From NCBI GenBank assembly GCA_034766995.1, contig CM068313.1, positions 32,563,496 to 32,627,495 on the forward strand: 64,000 nt of DNA, read 5' to 3'. The position numbers and the translations under genes are program-made. The DNA comes from Acanthacorydalis orientalis (Eukaryota; Arthropoda; Insecta; Megaloptera; Corydalidae). The notes under the pieces were generated by a model. It had not been told where the DNA came from. It did not search any database and was given only the letters and a program-made list of their open reading frames with translations. Within the stretch, counting starts at the first letter, position 1, and each line of letters starts with the position of its first letter. Shown piece after piece: positions 52,960 through 64,000 of this stretch.

Positions 52960-55900
52960 CGCGCGTAAATGTGTAATAAGAAAATTAAGCTATAAAATTT
53001 AACGAATATGAAGTCTATCTAATAATATTTAATTTAAAACTGAAGAAATCCATTTTCAATAGCCATTAAAAATACAATGATTAAGTTATCTTGTTCAATA
53101 TATTGATTTACGACAGAAAGTAATCAAATACTTTATAAAAAATCAACTATTTGAAAGTAATAAATACAGCATGAGTACAAAATTTAAAAATAATAAACAC
53201 TACAAGTATTTGAAAAATATCAAATACAATATAATTTGATTTGAATCACAAATTGTCATTAAAAATTCTAGTAATGATGATAAAAAGATATTAAAATATA
53301 TCAAAAATATAACCAACGCAATAAATATTATAAATTTGCTACTTTTAATTAAATCTCGAATTATAAATCTCTGACCCAATCCATAGAATAGTTAAATGTT
53401 AAAATACATGTATCATTACATTTTCAAGTCAGGTTACACAAATGAGTTTTCCACATCTTCAATCTTCGCATTTAATTTGTCTTTTGTAAAAAGAAATTAT
53501 ATATATGATGATCATAAAGTTGGGAACTTCTAAAGAAATATTCCTTCAAAAATGTATAACGATCGCAAATTGAAAACTACATTACAATATATGAACAATA
53601 CACTATATACCATAAACCTTGCATACAACAAAAGATAGAAATAACTTAAATATAATAGTGTTACATGTCATAAATGAGATTAACACATATTACAGCCATG
53701 ATATACTATAAGTTTTTTTTACCAATAACAAAATGAATCTTAATTTGTGGTAAAAAAAGATCAATTTATTATTTAACTCGAAGTTAACAAATCTCTGTAA
53801 TTTCAAATTTGCATTTATAAATCACAATTTTAAAAATTTGCAGTGATTTAAAAAAAAAACTATTTGTTGTTAATTTGTCAACTACATAGTAAACAATTCT
53901 GTTCCTCTGTAAATAATAGACAAGTATTTTTTTAGATGCTATAAAGTCTATCTTCCAATGAAAGAAAAACAAATAATAAATAAGAAGTTTTATACAATAT
54001 GAATTAATATAACATTTTGGCTTTTAAATAATCAGTATTAAAATAACAACTATTCACATTAAAAAATTTACGCAAGAGATGACTACAAACAAAACATTAA
54101 AAATATAATTTTTACTGAACTGATATTTCAAAAACTATAAATTTTTATACTACATTTGAAGAGGTGTCATTTTTTGCTAATGCGCTATTTCAAAATTATA
54201 AAAATTAATACATAAGAATTAACCCATGCATTATACGGATATTTCTTTAATATATTGAAAATAACAGTAAAAAATTGGTATTAATACTCCATTGCACTTA
54301 CGAATAAGTTAAAAATGTGCACGCACACACTCATCTATATCTATTAATGATTTATTAAAAATAAAAAACATGTTCTATTTCTGTGAATTGATTTCTTGCG
54401 TTTTAATTATTTTAAAAATCATGATATACTTGCATAAATTGCAAATATATTTTTTTTAAAAAAAAAATTGATATAGAATATTTCTTGAGATAATTTTTTA
54501 TCTACCAGTAATCTATTTTAAAAATATATTCATCATTCAATAAAGCATTCTATAATATAATAATTTGTTATTATATTAATAAATGTCTAATCTAAAGCCA
54601 TTCAACATTAATGAAAAAAAAGTTAGTTTTAAAGTACAAATTAAAAAGCAATTTCAAAAACAATTAATTTTTAAATATTTTCATGATTCAGGTGAATTTA
54701 AAAAAAATATCAGAAAACCTATGTTCACAAAGATTTAATATATATTATGTCTATAGTCTTCTGTATCTTTTATGTTAGCTGCCCCGATGAGAACATATAT
54801 ATATATATATAAATTATTGCATTTGAATTCAATTACCACTCAATATATTTTATTATTAAATTTCGTAATTTTTAAATGTAATAATATAAGCTACTCTCAT
54901 TCTAGACATAGATACAGTAGTAAGTTAATCTTAATATTGATATTATTTGTTACAAATTGAATTTTGCTAATAAGTCCATTTAATATTACAATTAATTTGA
55001 TAGTTTATATAGTGGATGTACATCACATTAATGTTCAAAACAGTAATTTTCAAACAATTACGTATCGACACTACGATTAGAAATTTGTTTAGAAATATCT
55101 ACATTTTTTTCCGATTAAAAAACATGTAGCAATAGGAAATGAAATTTATCAGCATACAAGAGACGGTAATAACCATGAATAAAACAGAATGCATAATTAT
55201 TTTAAATAATATAAAAAAATATGTAGGCTATAAAATAAGCATTAAGTTTTAGAAAACTTGTAATGAATTTTAATTTAAGTTCCTAAAAGCTATTTCTAAT
55301 ACTAAATACTTTTATGAAACCTTATTAAAAACGACTAACATTAACATTATTAATCATTTTTCAAACACTGCTTTTATCAACCAAAGTTTCTCCTTTGTTC
55401 TTTATGCGGCTAAAATAAACAATAACTCCTAACATAATTTATTGATGACTATATCAAAAGCTTCTTCAAAAATATTATCCAAGTTTCCATTGACCTATTT
55501 TATTAGAAAAGAATTTATTTTAACATATTATTTAAAAAATAATGCAAACACTAGAAAAACTACTCTTAATTGAAGTAATTCTTGTTTTAAGAACTTCATA
55601 TTTGTAGTTGACATTAACAAAAAAAATTGTTGGAATATTTATATACATTGCTTCACAACAAAATGGTATTTCAGATTGATACTTCGTTTTACGTATGGAG
55701 AAAACCAAATAAATGAAATAACACAGGCAAGCACTCAGATCATTGCTCGATTAGAAAAAAAGAACAGCCTGAATCAACAATAATCTCGCGGAACATCTAC
55801 AAAAACATTTACGTAATAATGGTTATTGTTATTAAAGATATTTTTTTAAAAGCACTGGTTACATTGTCTTTTAGTACAATACCATAATTGTCATTTTTTT

Positions 55901-58297
55901 AAATAATATAATATATGTAATTCGACAGTGATATATGCCTCTTTAAAAATTTCTTTTTTATTGCACTAATACATTATCAAATGGGAAAAATGAAAACACT
56001 AAGAAATATATTTAATTACGTAATAATGCTTTTCTTAATTACATAAAAACTACATACACAACTTGATGGAAAGAAATCGGTACTATAGTTTACTTTTATT
56101 TTATATATAAAAAAAATGAACTCGAACTAGAACTTGACCTTTAAAGGGTATTATTTGATTTTCCATTAAATCAAAAACTACACCATCGTTAATACAATCA
56201 CCTCTATCCCTTGTGCATTCTCATCTTCATCACACATACCTACATGCATACTAAATAAATAAAAAAAAGTAAATAAATAAAATGAATTTTAAAATGTCAA
56301 TACACCTATAAAGTCAATATCATATAACCATTTTCACGGTAACTGTCATTGTATAGTTTTTAATATCTATTTACAAGGCATATAATTACATTTTATGAAA
56401 CATATAAGACAAAAACTGTGTTACACAAAGAAATCAATTAAAATTGCAGATAAATAAGAACAAATATGAGCATACTGGTTTTGTTAAATTTTACATTTCT
56501 GCTTTTACCCAAATAAAGAAAAAATACGTAATACAAATAAATAATAGTAACTATATTATGTAAAAAATAAAATGATATTTAAAATCAAAATTGTGCTTAT
56601 GTACAATACATATATATAAATAAATTTATTATATATATATATATATGCATCACACATAACAAACTATGTTCATGTACGGCCATCTTACTTCACAACAGCG
56701 TGAACTCATATAAGCATCTATACTCAAACACACCTGCTGTCTGAGAATTAGAATCCATCATTATTGCGCACACTACTAAGTTGTCTATCTATCCATTTGT
56801 GACTTCACGTGTTTGATAAACAACAAACCGCAACCTGTCAACGACATGTGACAACTAAAGTCATCATAATCGTCGCAATATATTAAAATATTAACTAAAT
56901 AAAAAAATAAATTAAAACTGAAGGAAGAAATGGTCCACCATTTTCTTTTAGCCTCTTGATGTACACAGGTCACCCTCTACCAGTAACTATATACCGCCAT
57001 CTTTTAACAAACGTAATTCCAACACGTTATATTTTAATTAGAATACAACACACCCCTTAATTAATTTTAAAATGCACAATATTTAGATCGATGAAAATTT
57101 TAAATTCCATAGGATAATATATTAATATTGAAATGTTTTTTTTTAGTGCATTAAAAAATTAATATTTTTTCCGGTAAAAAAAATTGAACAAATCCATACC
57201 TGAACATATCACAAAAAAAATAAACATTCTCGTTGATATAAAGAAATCTTACTTTACACAACGTTCAGAAAATTATAAATGCCATGAAAATATATTTAAT
57301 ATGAACAATGAATATGCTATATTTTTGTGACAAGGATAAAATTTGTATGCATAAACAGCATATGGTATTAAAAACTAAATAATTTTAGATTAGCCGCGGT
57401 TACTGCATGAAAAGTCAACAATAAGAATTAATTAATAAAATATTTTATATCATTAAATCTGATTAGCGATCATTATAAATAAATAGTTTAATGATGTTTC
57501 AAATATATATACATAAACATATTGTTGATAGGACTTTAAATTTTTTTCACGGCTTAACATACACACAACACTTGGGGACACTAAAAAGCACTAAATACTA
57601 AGCAGAAGCACATATACTTTAATACATCGTATTAAATACTACTAGCCTAAAAGCATGTTAAAACAAATATACTTTTAAATTCATTATTACACGTCTGATA
57701 AATAAAACCTATACATACGAAATATTCTAAACATTTTACATAAAAATGTACGTTGAAATTAGTTTTAACGGGTTGGTAATTTACGAACACGTATTTATCG
57801 TGGCCGGTAAGATTTTTTTTAATTAGTTTTACATTTATCTAAAAATGACCTATTTTCGTTCACATCTGAAATGTCCTAGAGATTTTCATAAGAAACCAAA
57901 GAAATATTAAAATTGAAAAAAAAAAATAAAAATACAGAGCTTGACCTTTCATTGTTCAGTTTTGTCTACACGTTTCGTTTAGCTTACCGGTGGTGGAGTC
58001 GATACATTCTGCATATTCTGCATTGCGTTCTCCATGGCCGCGTTTGGATACCACCATTGTGTGGCAGTGGGTGCTCCACCCGCAGGTTGCACCATACCCA
58101 AACGATAATCATAACCACGCATACCGGCTGGTGCTACTGTCGTATTTACTACTGTGGCGGCCGTCGTCGCCGCCGGATTCTGAAAACTGCTGGCCATCTT
58201 GTACGAGAATAGTTGGTGCGTCGCTGCCGTACTGCGTGCCACATCGTGTTGTTGCTGAGCCAATTGTTGCTGTTGGGCTTGCTGCTGTGCCTGTTGT

Positions 58298-58344
<47 letters not shown>

Positions 58345-58488
58345 CTGCTGTTGTTGATGATGCTGATTGAGCAGGTGCTGATGATGCGACTGTAGAGTCT
58401 GTTGTTGATCGCCTATAGCGCCCGGCCACCACACTGCGTCCTCCCGCGCGCCCCAAGCTGCGGCACCACCGCGGTGGTGTTCAGACAT
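42883..58488 (-). CDS. Dsp1: Dorsal switch protein 1 (HMGB-type chromatin protein)
   Basis: Five coding exons: 58,488-57,988, 51,908-51,474, 44,152-43,989, 43,391-43,217 and 42,987-42,883, with consensus GT/AG borders and compatible phases, giving 459 residues. Exon 1 carries long polyglutamine and a conserved block ([29 protein letters not shown]). Exon 2 has more Gln-rich sequence, then [20 protein letters not shown], the start of HMG box A (about 267-340). Box B spans about 361-430 ([15 protein letters not shown]). A short basic linker (RGKKRRQVK) separates them, and the protein ends in an acidic tail ([14 protein letters not shown]). In Drosophila, Dsp1 bends DNA, acts as a Dorsal co-repressor and helps recruit Polycomb proteins. 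The start is the first ATG; the frame stays open upstream without ATG. Introns 1 (6.1 kb) and 2 (7.3 kb) are very long. An extra micro-exon in intron 1 cannot be excluded. Confidence 0.95.
45535..45710. promoter_or_regulatory. GC-rich intronic island in Dsp1 intron 2
   Basis: About 175 bp of clearly higher G+C with several CpGs. It includes GAGTGGCAACCCTGC (minus strand), a motif similar to one in the Dsp1 promoter. A plus-strand ATG frame of 21 codons at 45,634 is hydrophobic and signal-peptide-like. Likely an enhancer or internal promoter; function unproven. Confidence 0.35.
47080..47110. repeat. perfect palindrome, 14-bp arms
   Basis: ATTCATCAAATTTT, a TCG spacer, then the exact reverse complement. 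Confidence 0.9.
50706..50925. mobile_element. candidate MITE with 14-bp inverted ends
   Basis: CTAAAGCCAGATAA at 50,706-50,719 is matched exactly, inverted, by TTATCTGGCTTTAG at 50,912-50,925. If the outer TA is taken as target duplication, the terminal repeat is AAGCCAGATAA and the element about 210 bp, as for a Tc1/mariner-type MITE. The interior is AT-rich with no ORF. Only one copy is seen in this window. Confidence 0.4.
51909..57987 (-). other. Dsp1 intron 1 (6.1 kb)
   Basis: AT-rich with no gene. Contains a (TA)n(TG)n(CG)n array at 52,892-52,968. A less AT-rich patch at 56,660-57,010 has two GCCATCTT motifs and the CCCTCTACCAGTA motif shared with 38,990. Confidence 0.75.
52892..52968. 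repeat. (TA)n(TG)n(CG)n microsatellite
   Basis: An alternating purine-pyrimidine run of about 75 bp ending in TG and CG units, the type of sequence that can adopt Z-DNA. Confidence 0.9.
58202..58370 (-). repeat. CAG/CAA repeat coding for polyglutamine in Dsp1 exon 1
   Basis: Mixed CAA and CAG codons encode about 22 consecutive Gln, then Gln blocks broken by Ala and Leu. Codon mixing argues for amino-acid-level maintenance rather than pure triplet slippage. Confidence 0.9.
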
Positions 58489-58900
58489 GGCTTCCACACT
58501 ACACGCTGCCGCTATGCTATTATACACTCCACTCACACACACTTTTGTGCCGGTCCTCCGTCTTTCCGCCGCGTTCGACTCGACAAACACACCACCGCGA
58601 AAGGGAGATGTCGCTTTCCCGCTCTAACGTCGACTGTCCGTCTCGCTCACGCAAGCTATACGCGCGCGTCAGTCGGGGTGGCTGTGCTTAACTTACGGAG
58701 CACTGTTGCCAAGTTTCTGTCGTTTGGTTCTTGCGCGATCCACCACAAAGAACGCGCGACGTTGGAGGGGCGGCCGGTCGGTTCAAATATACGGGTCCCC
58801 CTTCACGCTACCCTTGAATTTCGAGGTCAGCGCGCGCGCTTCGGCGCGGTTTCGTTTCAATCTGCCGCAAATTTCCGAACGAAAGATTTCACTCGATATG
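58489..58900 (-). promoter_or_regulatory. CpG-rich Dsp1 promoter and 5' UTR
   Basis: About 400 bp of CpG-dense DNA directly upstream of the Dsp1 ATG, the most GC-rich part of the window. A TATATTTG sequence on the minus strand at 58,791-58,784 could be a TATA element, placing transcription start near 58,755 and a 5' UTR of about 270 bases. It also carries TTGGCAACAGTGC at about 58,702-58,714. Start site inferred only. Confidence 0.55.
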
Positions 58901-59228
58901 CAATTCTTGTTAAGATATTTTTTTCATATATCTTTTTCGTATTTGTAAAAAAATGTTTTATAAAAATCGTGTGATAGAATAAAAATTATCGAATGATATA
59001 TTAATGTATATTGTAGTGTTTGCACTGAACATGTTTTGGCGGTACAAAACTAAACTACTAAGAGTAAACTTGAGACACAAAAAAAAACGTGTATTATATG
59101 ATGACGGAATCATCAAGACACTGCTGCTGGTAGAACACAAGCACACCACATGTTTTCCAACACCTACCCGGACCAATGACAGAAAAACCGAATGTGAAAA
59201 GTCGACATTTAACTAATTAACTGAACAA

Positions 59229-59660
59229 CAGAGACGACATGAATACATATATCGTGACATGGAAACGGACAAACAATCACATTTGAAAAAATAACATGTA
59301 GACGCCGAGAAAGATTGAAACACGACTGATGCCCGCGATGTGGCAACATGGTACTGCTCACTGCGTTTGGGACGCCAATAGTCGAGAGCAGCGCACTCGT
59401 TTAATGGGAGAAGAGAAGTGCGCGACGCGGGACGAACATGTTACCGCGCCCTTGCCCCGCGCATGTGTCGGGCCGTACAAACCCAACGAAACGCTGGCTG
59501 TGGCCGGTCAATAAGATGGCGATATACGCATTCCCAGGGCTATGGAGCAGGCAGGCAAAAGCAAGCAAGCCGTGTCGAGTTGCTGAAGCCAAGCCCAACA
59601 TGACGCTGCTGCTATGTTTGTGTATGTGTGTGCCAGAGCAGTGGTTTTCAATATGTTTTC
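59229..59660. promoter_or_regulatory. second GC-rich island upstream of Dsp1
   Basis: About 400 bp of raised G+C with CpG clusters, separated from the promoter by AT-rich DNA. Both strands are open in several frames, as is usual in GC-rich DNA, and none resembles a known protein. It contains AAGATGGC (59,513-59,520), a Pho/YY1-type site. Likely a distal regulatory element or alternative 5' exon of Dsp1, or the promoter of a gene beyond the window. Confidence 0.4.
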
Positions 59661-59830
59661 AATATTCATTTCAACAACTACTTTCCAATTTTGTTTAACA
59701 TATATTCAACGTGACGTCAATTGTATATTTAAATTAAATTACTACTCGCATTAAAGAATAGTTTTATGGATACAAAAATGAATAGAAAAATGATACGACT
59801 TAATGGCTACATATATTTTCAATCAAATTC

Positions 59831-59867
<37 letters not shown>

Positions 59868-60331
59868 TATATAAATATATATACATATAATATCAAATTG
59901 CTCAATTTTATTTAATTTTTAAGTATTCTAAAATATAATTATATAATTCAAATTTTATACTAATATACTGAAGAATAATTAATACGCGTTTTTCTTTAGT
60001 GAAATAATTAGAAATACATTGAAGTATATGAACGTATTCTAATATTTTTTAGCTATCCATTTTCGATATTATATATTTTGATTTGCAATTTTCGGAAATT
60101 TTTATAAAAAAAGCCAATAATCGCGTAGTTTTAAATTTTAACATATACTATTAGAATACGTGTATGCTTGTAATATATATATATACATACATATGTACAC
60201 ACACACAAATATACTATATATGAATATAACCGACAATATAGATGTGCTATAGAATACATATATATACTTTTATGTTAATTGTAATCTCAAAATTCACCTT
60301 ATCTTATCGACACAAGTTTACACAAACACAT

Positions 60332-60335
<4 letters not shown>

Positions 60336-60391
<56 letters not shown>
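60336..60391. repeat. (AT)n microsatellite
   Basis: Uninterrupted AT array of about 28 units. Confidence 0.95.
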
Positions 60392-60393
<2 letters not shown>

Positions 60394-60464
60394 TGCTGGC
60401 ATGTGAGTTGTGTATATAAATGAATTGAAGAACCACTGTTATTTTTGATCATGATAGGTACATA

Positions 60465-60585
60465 GAAGGGGCAAGAGGTAGTTCAGCCTGCCAGCCTCTA
60501 AGCTTTAAATTACCTCATCCCCAGCTGCAGCAGCAATTCACCCCCCGAGGGATGATGCCGCCTATACACCCATGGTGTACATTTT
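60465..60585. other. GC-rich patch, possible exon or repeat fragment
   Basis: About 120 bp of roughly 55% G+C with sharp borders. The plus strand is open for about 60 codons (about 60,426-60,609), with a protein-like core (LPHPQLQQQFTPRGMMPPI), but lacks an ATG before that core and has no secure splice sites. GAGGTAGTT and AATTACCTC within it could pair. Not recognised. Confidence 0.3.
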
Positions 60586-61457
60586 TCGTGGTAATACTTA
60601 TAGCCGTATTATAACGGAAAGTAATTGTTTAAAATTTTAGTTTGGTATTTTACAATATTCAGGTAAAAGAATTTTGTTTTTGTGTATTCGCTTCGATTGC
60701 ACTTTCAAGAAACTAGAAATACTTTACAGTGTTTTTATAGTATTAGTTTATATACGATGTACAATATTGGCAATACATATTTCTATACTTTTTACGATTG
60801 TGTAAATAGAAATGCAGATCGTCTTCGCGCGCAAATGTTTGTTACAGACACGTGGTTCCGTTTCTGCCTGCTGCACTTCGCAAAACTAGACTTCCGTTAA
60901 AATTGACTGTTGAGTTAGTTCACACACGCACACATATCCACACAACAGTGTATATTATATATAGTTACAATATAAGAAGTACTGTATATATACGCATGTC
61001 CTTGTGTTTATATATATATATATAAACACAAACACATCCAACAATGTTGAGAGTCACTAAAAAATATATTTGACCAAAATATTTTTTCTACGAATTTTCC
61101 CTCATCATTCATATTCGTAAAAAAAAATTAAACTTAATATTTAACCACTTAAAATTTTAAGCAAATGGTTACACTTCAAATCAATAATTATGGGTAAAAC
61201 AAGTGAAATTCTGTATTATAGTTACACCCATACTCGAAGAACATTTTAACTACATTATTTTCTACAAAAAAATATATTTTGTTTCAATAAACTCAACAGC
61301 TGCAGATTTTAAAATGGACTTTTTCGATGGAATAATGCAATCTCAAAGTTTGTATGACTTTTTGTGAAGTATTCAACGAATTATAAAAAAAAACAATTTA
61401 AAACAATTAGTGAATGAGTATACGAAAATAATTTATAAGTTTATGTTAATATGTCTA

Positions 61458-61536
61458 GTTGTGTATGTGTGTGTATGTATGTGTGTGTGTGTATGTGTGT
61501 GTATATGTGTGTGTGTATGTATGTATGTATGTATAT
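61458..61536. repeat. (GT)n/(GTAT)n microsatellite
   Basis: Irregular GT and GTAT units over about 80 bp. Confidence 0.9.
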
Positions 61537-62328
61537 ATTCATATAAGAAAACGTCACTTTTAATTTAATAATAGAAAATTAATATCTTCATCCATAAAAT
61601 ATAATTAAATTCATGTTTAAAATTTTGAAAAAATAATTAAAAATTATTGAGTGGCAATGCATATGACCTTGCAAGAAATTTAATCTCAAAGTCCGTGAAA
61701 AAATATCAGAAAAATATATTCTGAGTTTTTTTAAAGAAAAACTTAAACTTATAAACAATTATTTTATTTTATGAATTAGCCTCTATTACTACTTCTGTCC
61801 TCGTATTATTGTTTGGATAAACAATATTTATATTATGTAAATGTATAGTTACTTTAAAATTACACCGACTCAGTTAATATGCATTAACGAAGATCAAAAT
61901 TGTGAACCATTAGGAAAATAAAATACATTTAGTTCATAACATTGTCTATATGGGCAAGTATCTATATATTAAAAAAAGAATTCGCTGATTAACCAAGAGA
62001 GAGAAATTGGGTATATTTAATTGGTTTAAAAATTGTAAGTACTATTGGTTTAATAATGCAAATTGTTCATTTAATACTTTAGATGAATATTCATTTTAAA
62101 CCACAACAAAATCATTTATTTACGAAATTATTGTATATCACACATAAGAAATTAAATTGTAATTAATTTTAAAATTACAGAATACAAAAATGTTTCATAC
62201 AATGAGCTACATTCATTTTTATCAGATCATTACTAGCTAATTAACTAGTAAAACTAATATAATCATTTTATAAATACACGATATTAGAATAATATGTATG
62301 TAATATATAAGTACGCAAGTACATCAAC

Positions 62329-62330
62329 AC

Positions 62331-62380
<50 letters not shown>
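62329..62380. repeat. (CATA)n(TA)n microsatellite
   Basis: A few CATA units followed by a TA array. Confidence 0.95.
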
Positions 62381-62382
<2 letters not shown>

Positions 62383-62787
62383 AGAAGTAATGTAGATAAA
62401 GTACTAAACCTTAAAAATTAAATAAAAAATATAGCAGTTCACTGTTGGTCAAAAGATTTCTAATATCATTTTTTCTTTACACAAATATAAAAAGTCGTTC
62501 ATTCAAAAGTATTTTTTTCAAAATTTTCAAACATTTATTTCATATATTCAAATAACCTATTTCTGAAATATACTTAAATATGAAAAATGTAATAGGTGCA
62601 CGCAAATTTCAAAAAATATGTACATAACGAAAACTATTACAGATCGGCATTTACAATGGTTCCTGAGCATATTCTTAAAATTGCTCACGTACCAACATGT
62701 TCATATGGCATATTTTAATAATAAACGACAAAATACATTCAAATCAAAATTCGCAAGTTTCAAATGTTTCACGAAACCATAATTAAC

Positions 62788-62811
62788 TGGCTCATTTCAA
62801 ACAATGAGCCA
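62788..62811. repeat. perfect 9-bp hairpin
   Basis: TGGCTCATT, a 6-base spacer, AATGAGCCA. Confidence 0.85.
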
Positions 62812-64000
62812 TCTAAGGACACACATAATAGCGATGTTTATATATGTTCAGATGTAAATATGTGTATGCACTATAAGAAAAAAGATTTACGAATTTGTAC
62901 GAATTAGTTATATCCATACCACAAATGTTATGTGTAATGTGTAATATATATATATACACATACACACACACTGATATATATGCAACATCTCAATGTGTTA
63001 AGTTCTTGTGATATTTTGGAAAAGGTATTCAAATTTTAAACATTTCGATCTACATATTTCGCATTAGTTCGAATAGAGTTTCTTTCAATGTTTACGAAAT
63101 TTATTCGGCATTATTAAACATTTTACTAATTTATAATAATGTTATAACATTTTGAATTAATTTTGTTAATACACTTATACATAAAAAAAAACTCTTAGAA
63201 TGATCGATTATTCTAGAACTCCACATAAATAATTATTTAAATACTCAATAATCAATTATTAAAAATGTTCAATTGGACAATGATTGTTTAAATATATGAA
63301 GTGAAAATTTAGGAAAAATGAATAATTGCATTACAATTATTACAACAGGCATTGTTTACAATGATACATTTCTTAACAATTTTCATGATAACTGTTAATT
63401 GAAATAAGAGGGATAATTGATCATTACAATAATTCACGTTATTTCCATATAATAGGCATACAATGCTATTGCACAATACCATTCAAGCTTGTTTCTAGTC
63501 AAAGTTTTAATGATCCCCGAAAACTGAGAAAAATATGGCAGTTTTACACTGAAGTACCCTACACAAAATAAATCAATAAATATCTTGAGTCTAAGGAGAA
63601 AAACTTATTTTTTTTGTGACTACTAATATTTAATAACCATAAAACGCAGATACTAATTATATTTGAGTTTACACAATGTTTAAATTTAATCAAATAAAAA
63701 ATACATTGCGTTTACATCAATCATTCTAAAAATGTTTAAATGCAATTTTAAAATGATATATAAAAAATATTATATTCAATTTTATATATATATATGCATG
63801 TATATATAATCGAATGAAAAAATATTTTTTAAAATTTATTTATGTCTATATAAACATTCTCGCAGATATATTGCAACATGGTTGTTATATTTTTGAATTA
63901 TATATGAGATAAACATATTTGGGTACCACAGAAACCTCGTCCCAAATAAACAAGTACACGTCATGAAACTTTTTTATTTTTAGTGGATAATTTTGATATA

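Larger units (their letters stand above)
59700..64000. other. AT-rich flank right of Dsp1
   Basis: Mainly AT-rich with microsatellites at 59,833-59,865, 60,336-60,391, 61,458-61,536 (GT/GTAT) and 62,329-62,380. Exceptions are the GC-rich patch at 60,465-60,585, a milder one at 60,810-60,900 and a perfect hairpin at 62,788-62,811. No gene recognised. Confidence 0.65.

Noticed and set aside
58489..58590. 34-codon N-terminal extension of Dsp1
   Set aside because: The frame is open, but its first codon is GTG and there is no ATG; treated as 5' UTR.
57913..58974. Several long frames opposite or beside Dsp1 exon 1
   Set aside because: GC-rich, CAG-repeat-bearing DNA is open in many frames; only the minus-strand Dsp1 frame matches a protein.
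60476..60500. GAGGTAG, the let-7 seed, in the GC patch
   Set aside because: The rest of the sequence does not match let-7 and the precursor arm is absent; a seven-base match is chance.

Overview
The window is nuclear DNA of an insect, most probably a hymenopteran. The base composition is extremely AT-rich (by eye a little over 20% G+C). Genes have spliceosomal introns with GTAAGT-type donors. Long (AT)n and compound microsatellites occur every 1-2 kb, and the transposon remnants are of insect types. The species is inferred only from style and protein similarity, so hymenopteran is a good guess rather than a demonstration.

Layout. 1-15.8 kb: gene-poor AT-rich DNA with microsatellites. 15.8-17.9 kb: a GC-rich island followed by a candidate two-exon gene whose last exon encodes a 41-residue, probably membrane-anchored micropeptide. 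18-27.6 kb: gene-poor, with an unusual long hairpin at 21.1 kb. 27.6-32.3 kb: a transposon-rich stretch with a decayed mariner element, an internally deleted LINE with target-site duplication, a second LINE 3' fragment and several unassigned coding-like pieces. 33.9-35.5 kb: calumenin (minus strand). 36.5-38.7 kb: the deubiquitinase USP12/USP46 (plus strand, 8 exons). 39.6-40.5 kb: ribosomal protein L21 (minus). 42.9-58.5 kb: the HMG-box protein Dsp1 (minus, 5 coding exons over 15.6 kb) with a CpG-rich promoter. 58.9-64 kb: upstream flank with two further GC-rich islands and microsatellites.

The four recognised genes are housekeeping or chromatin genes and form no pathway: an ER calcium-binding protein, a deubiquitinase, a ribosomal protein and a chromatin protein. 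Calumenin and USP12/46 are divergent and about 1 kb apart; USP12/46 and RpL21 are convergent, with CTCF-like motifs between them. The most interesting item is the micropeptide gene at about 15.85-17.85 kb. Its codons are GC-rich against a very AT-rich background, and its layout (basic N-terminal half with an RRxT site, C-terminal hydrophobic anchor) recalls phospholamban and the other SERCA-regulating micropeptides.
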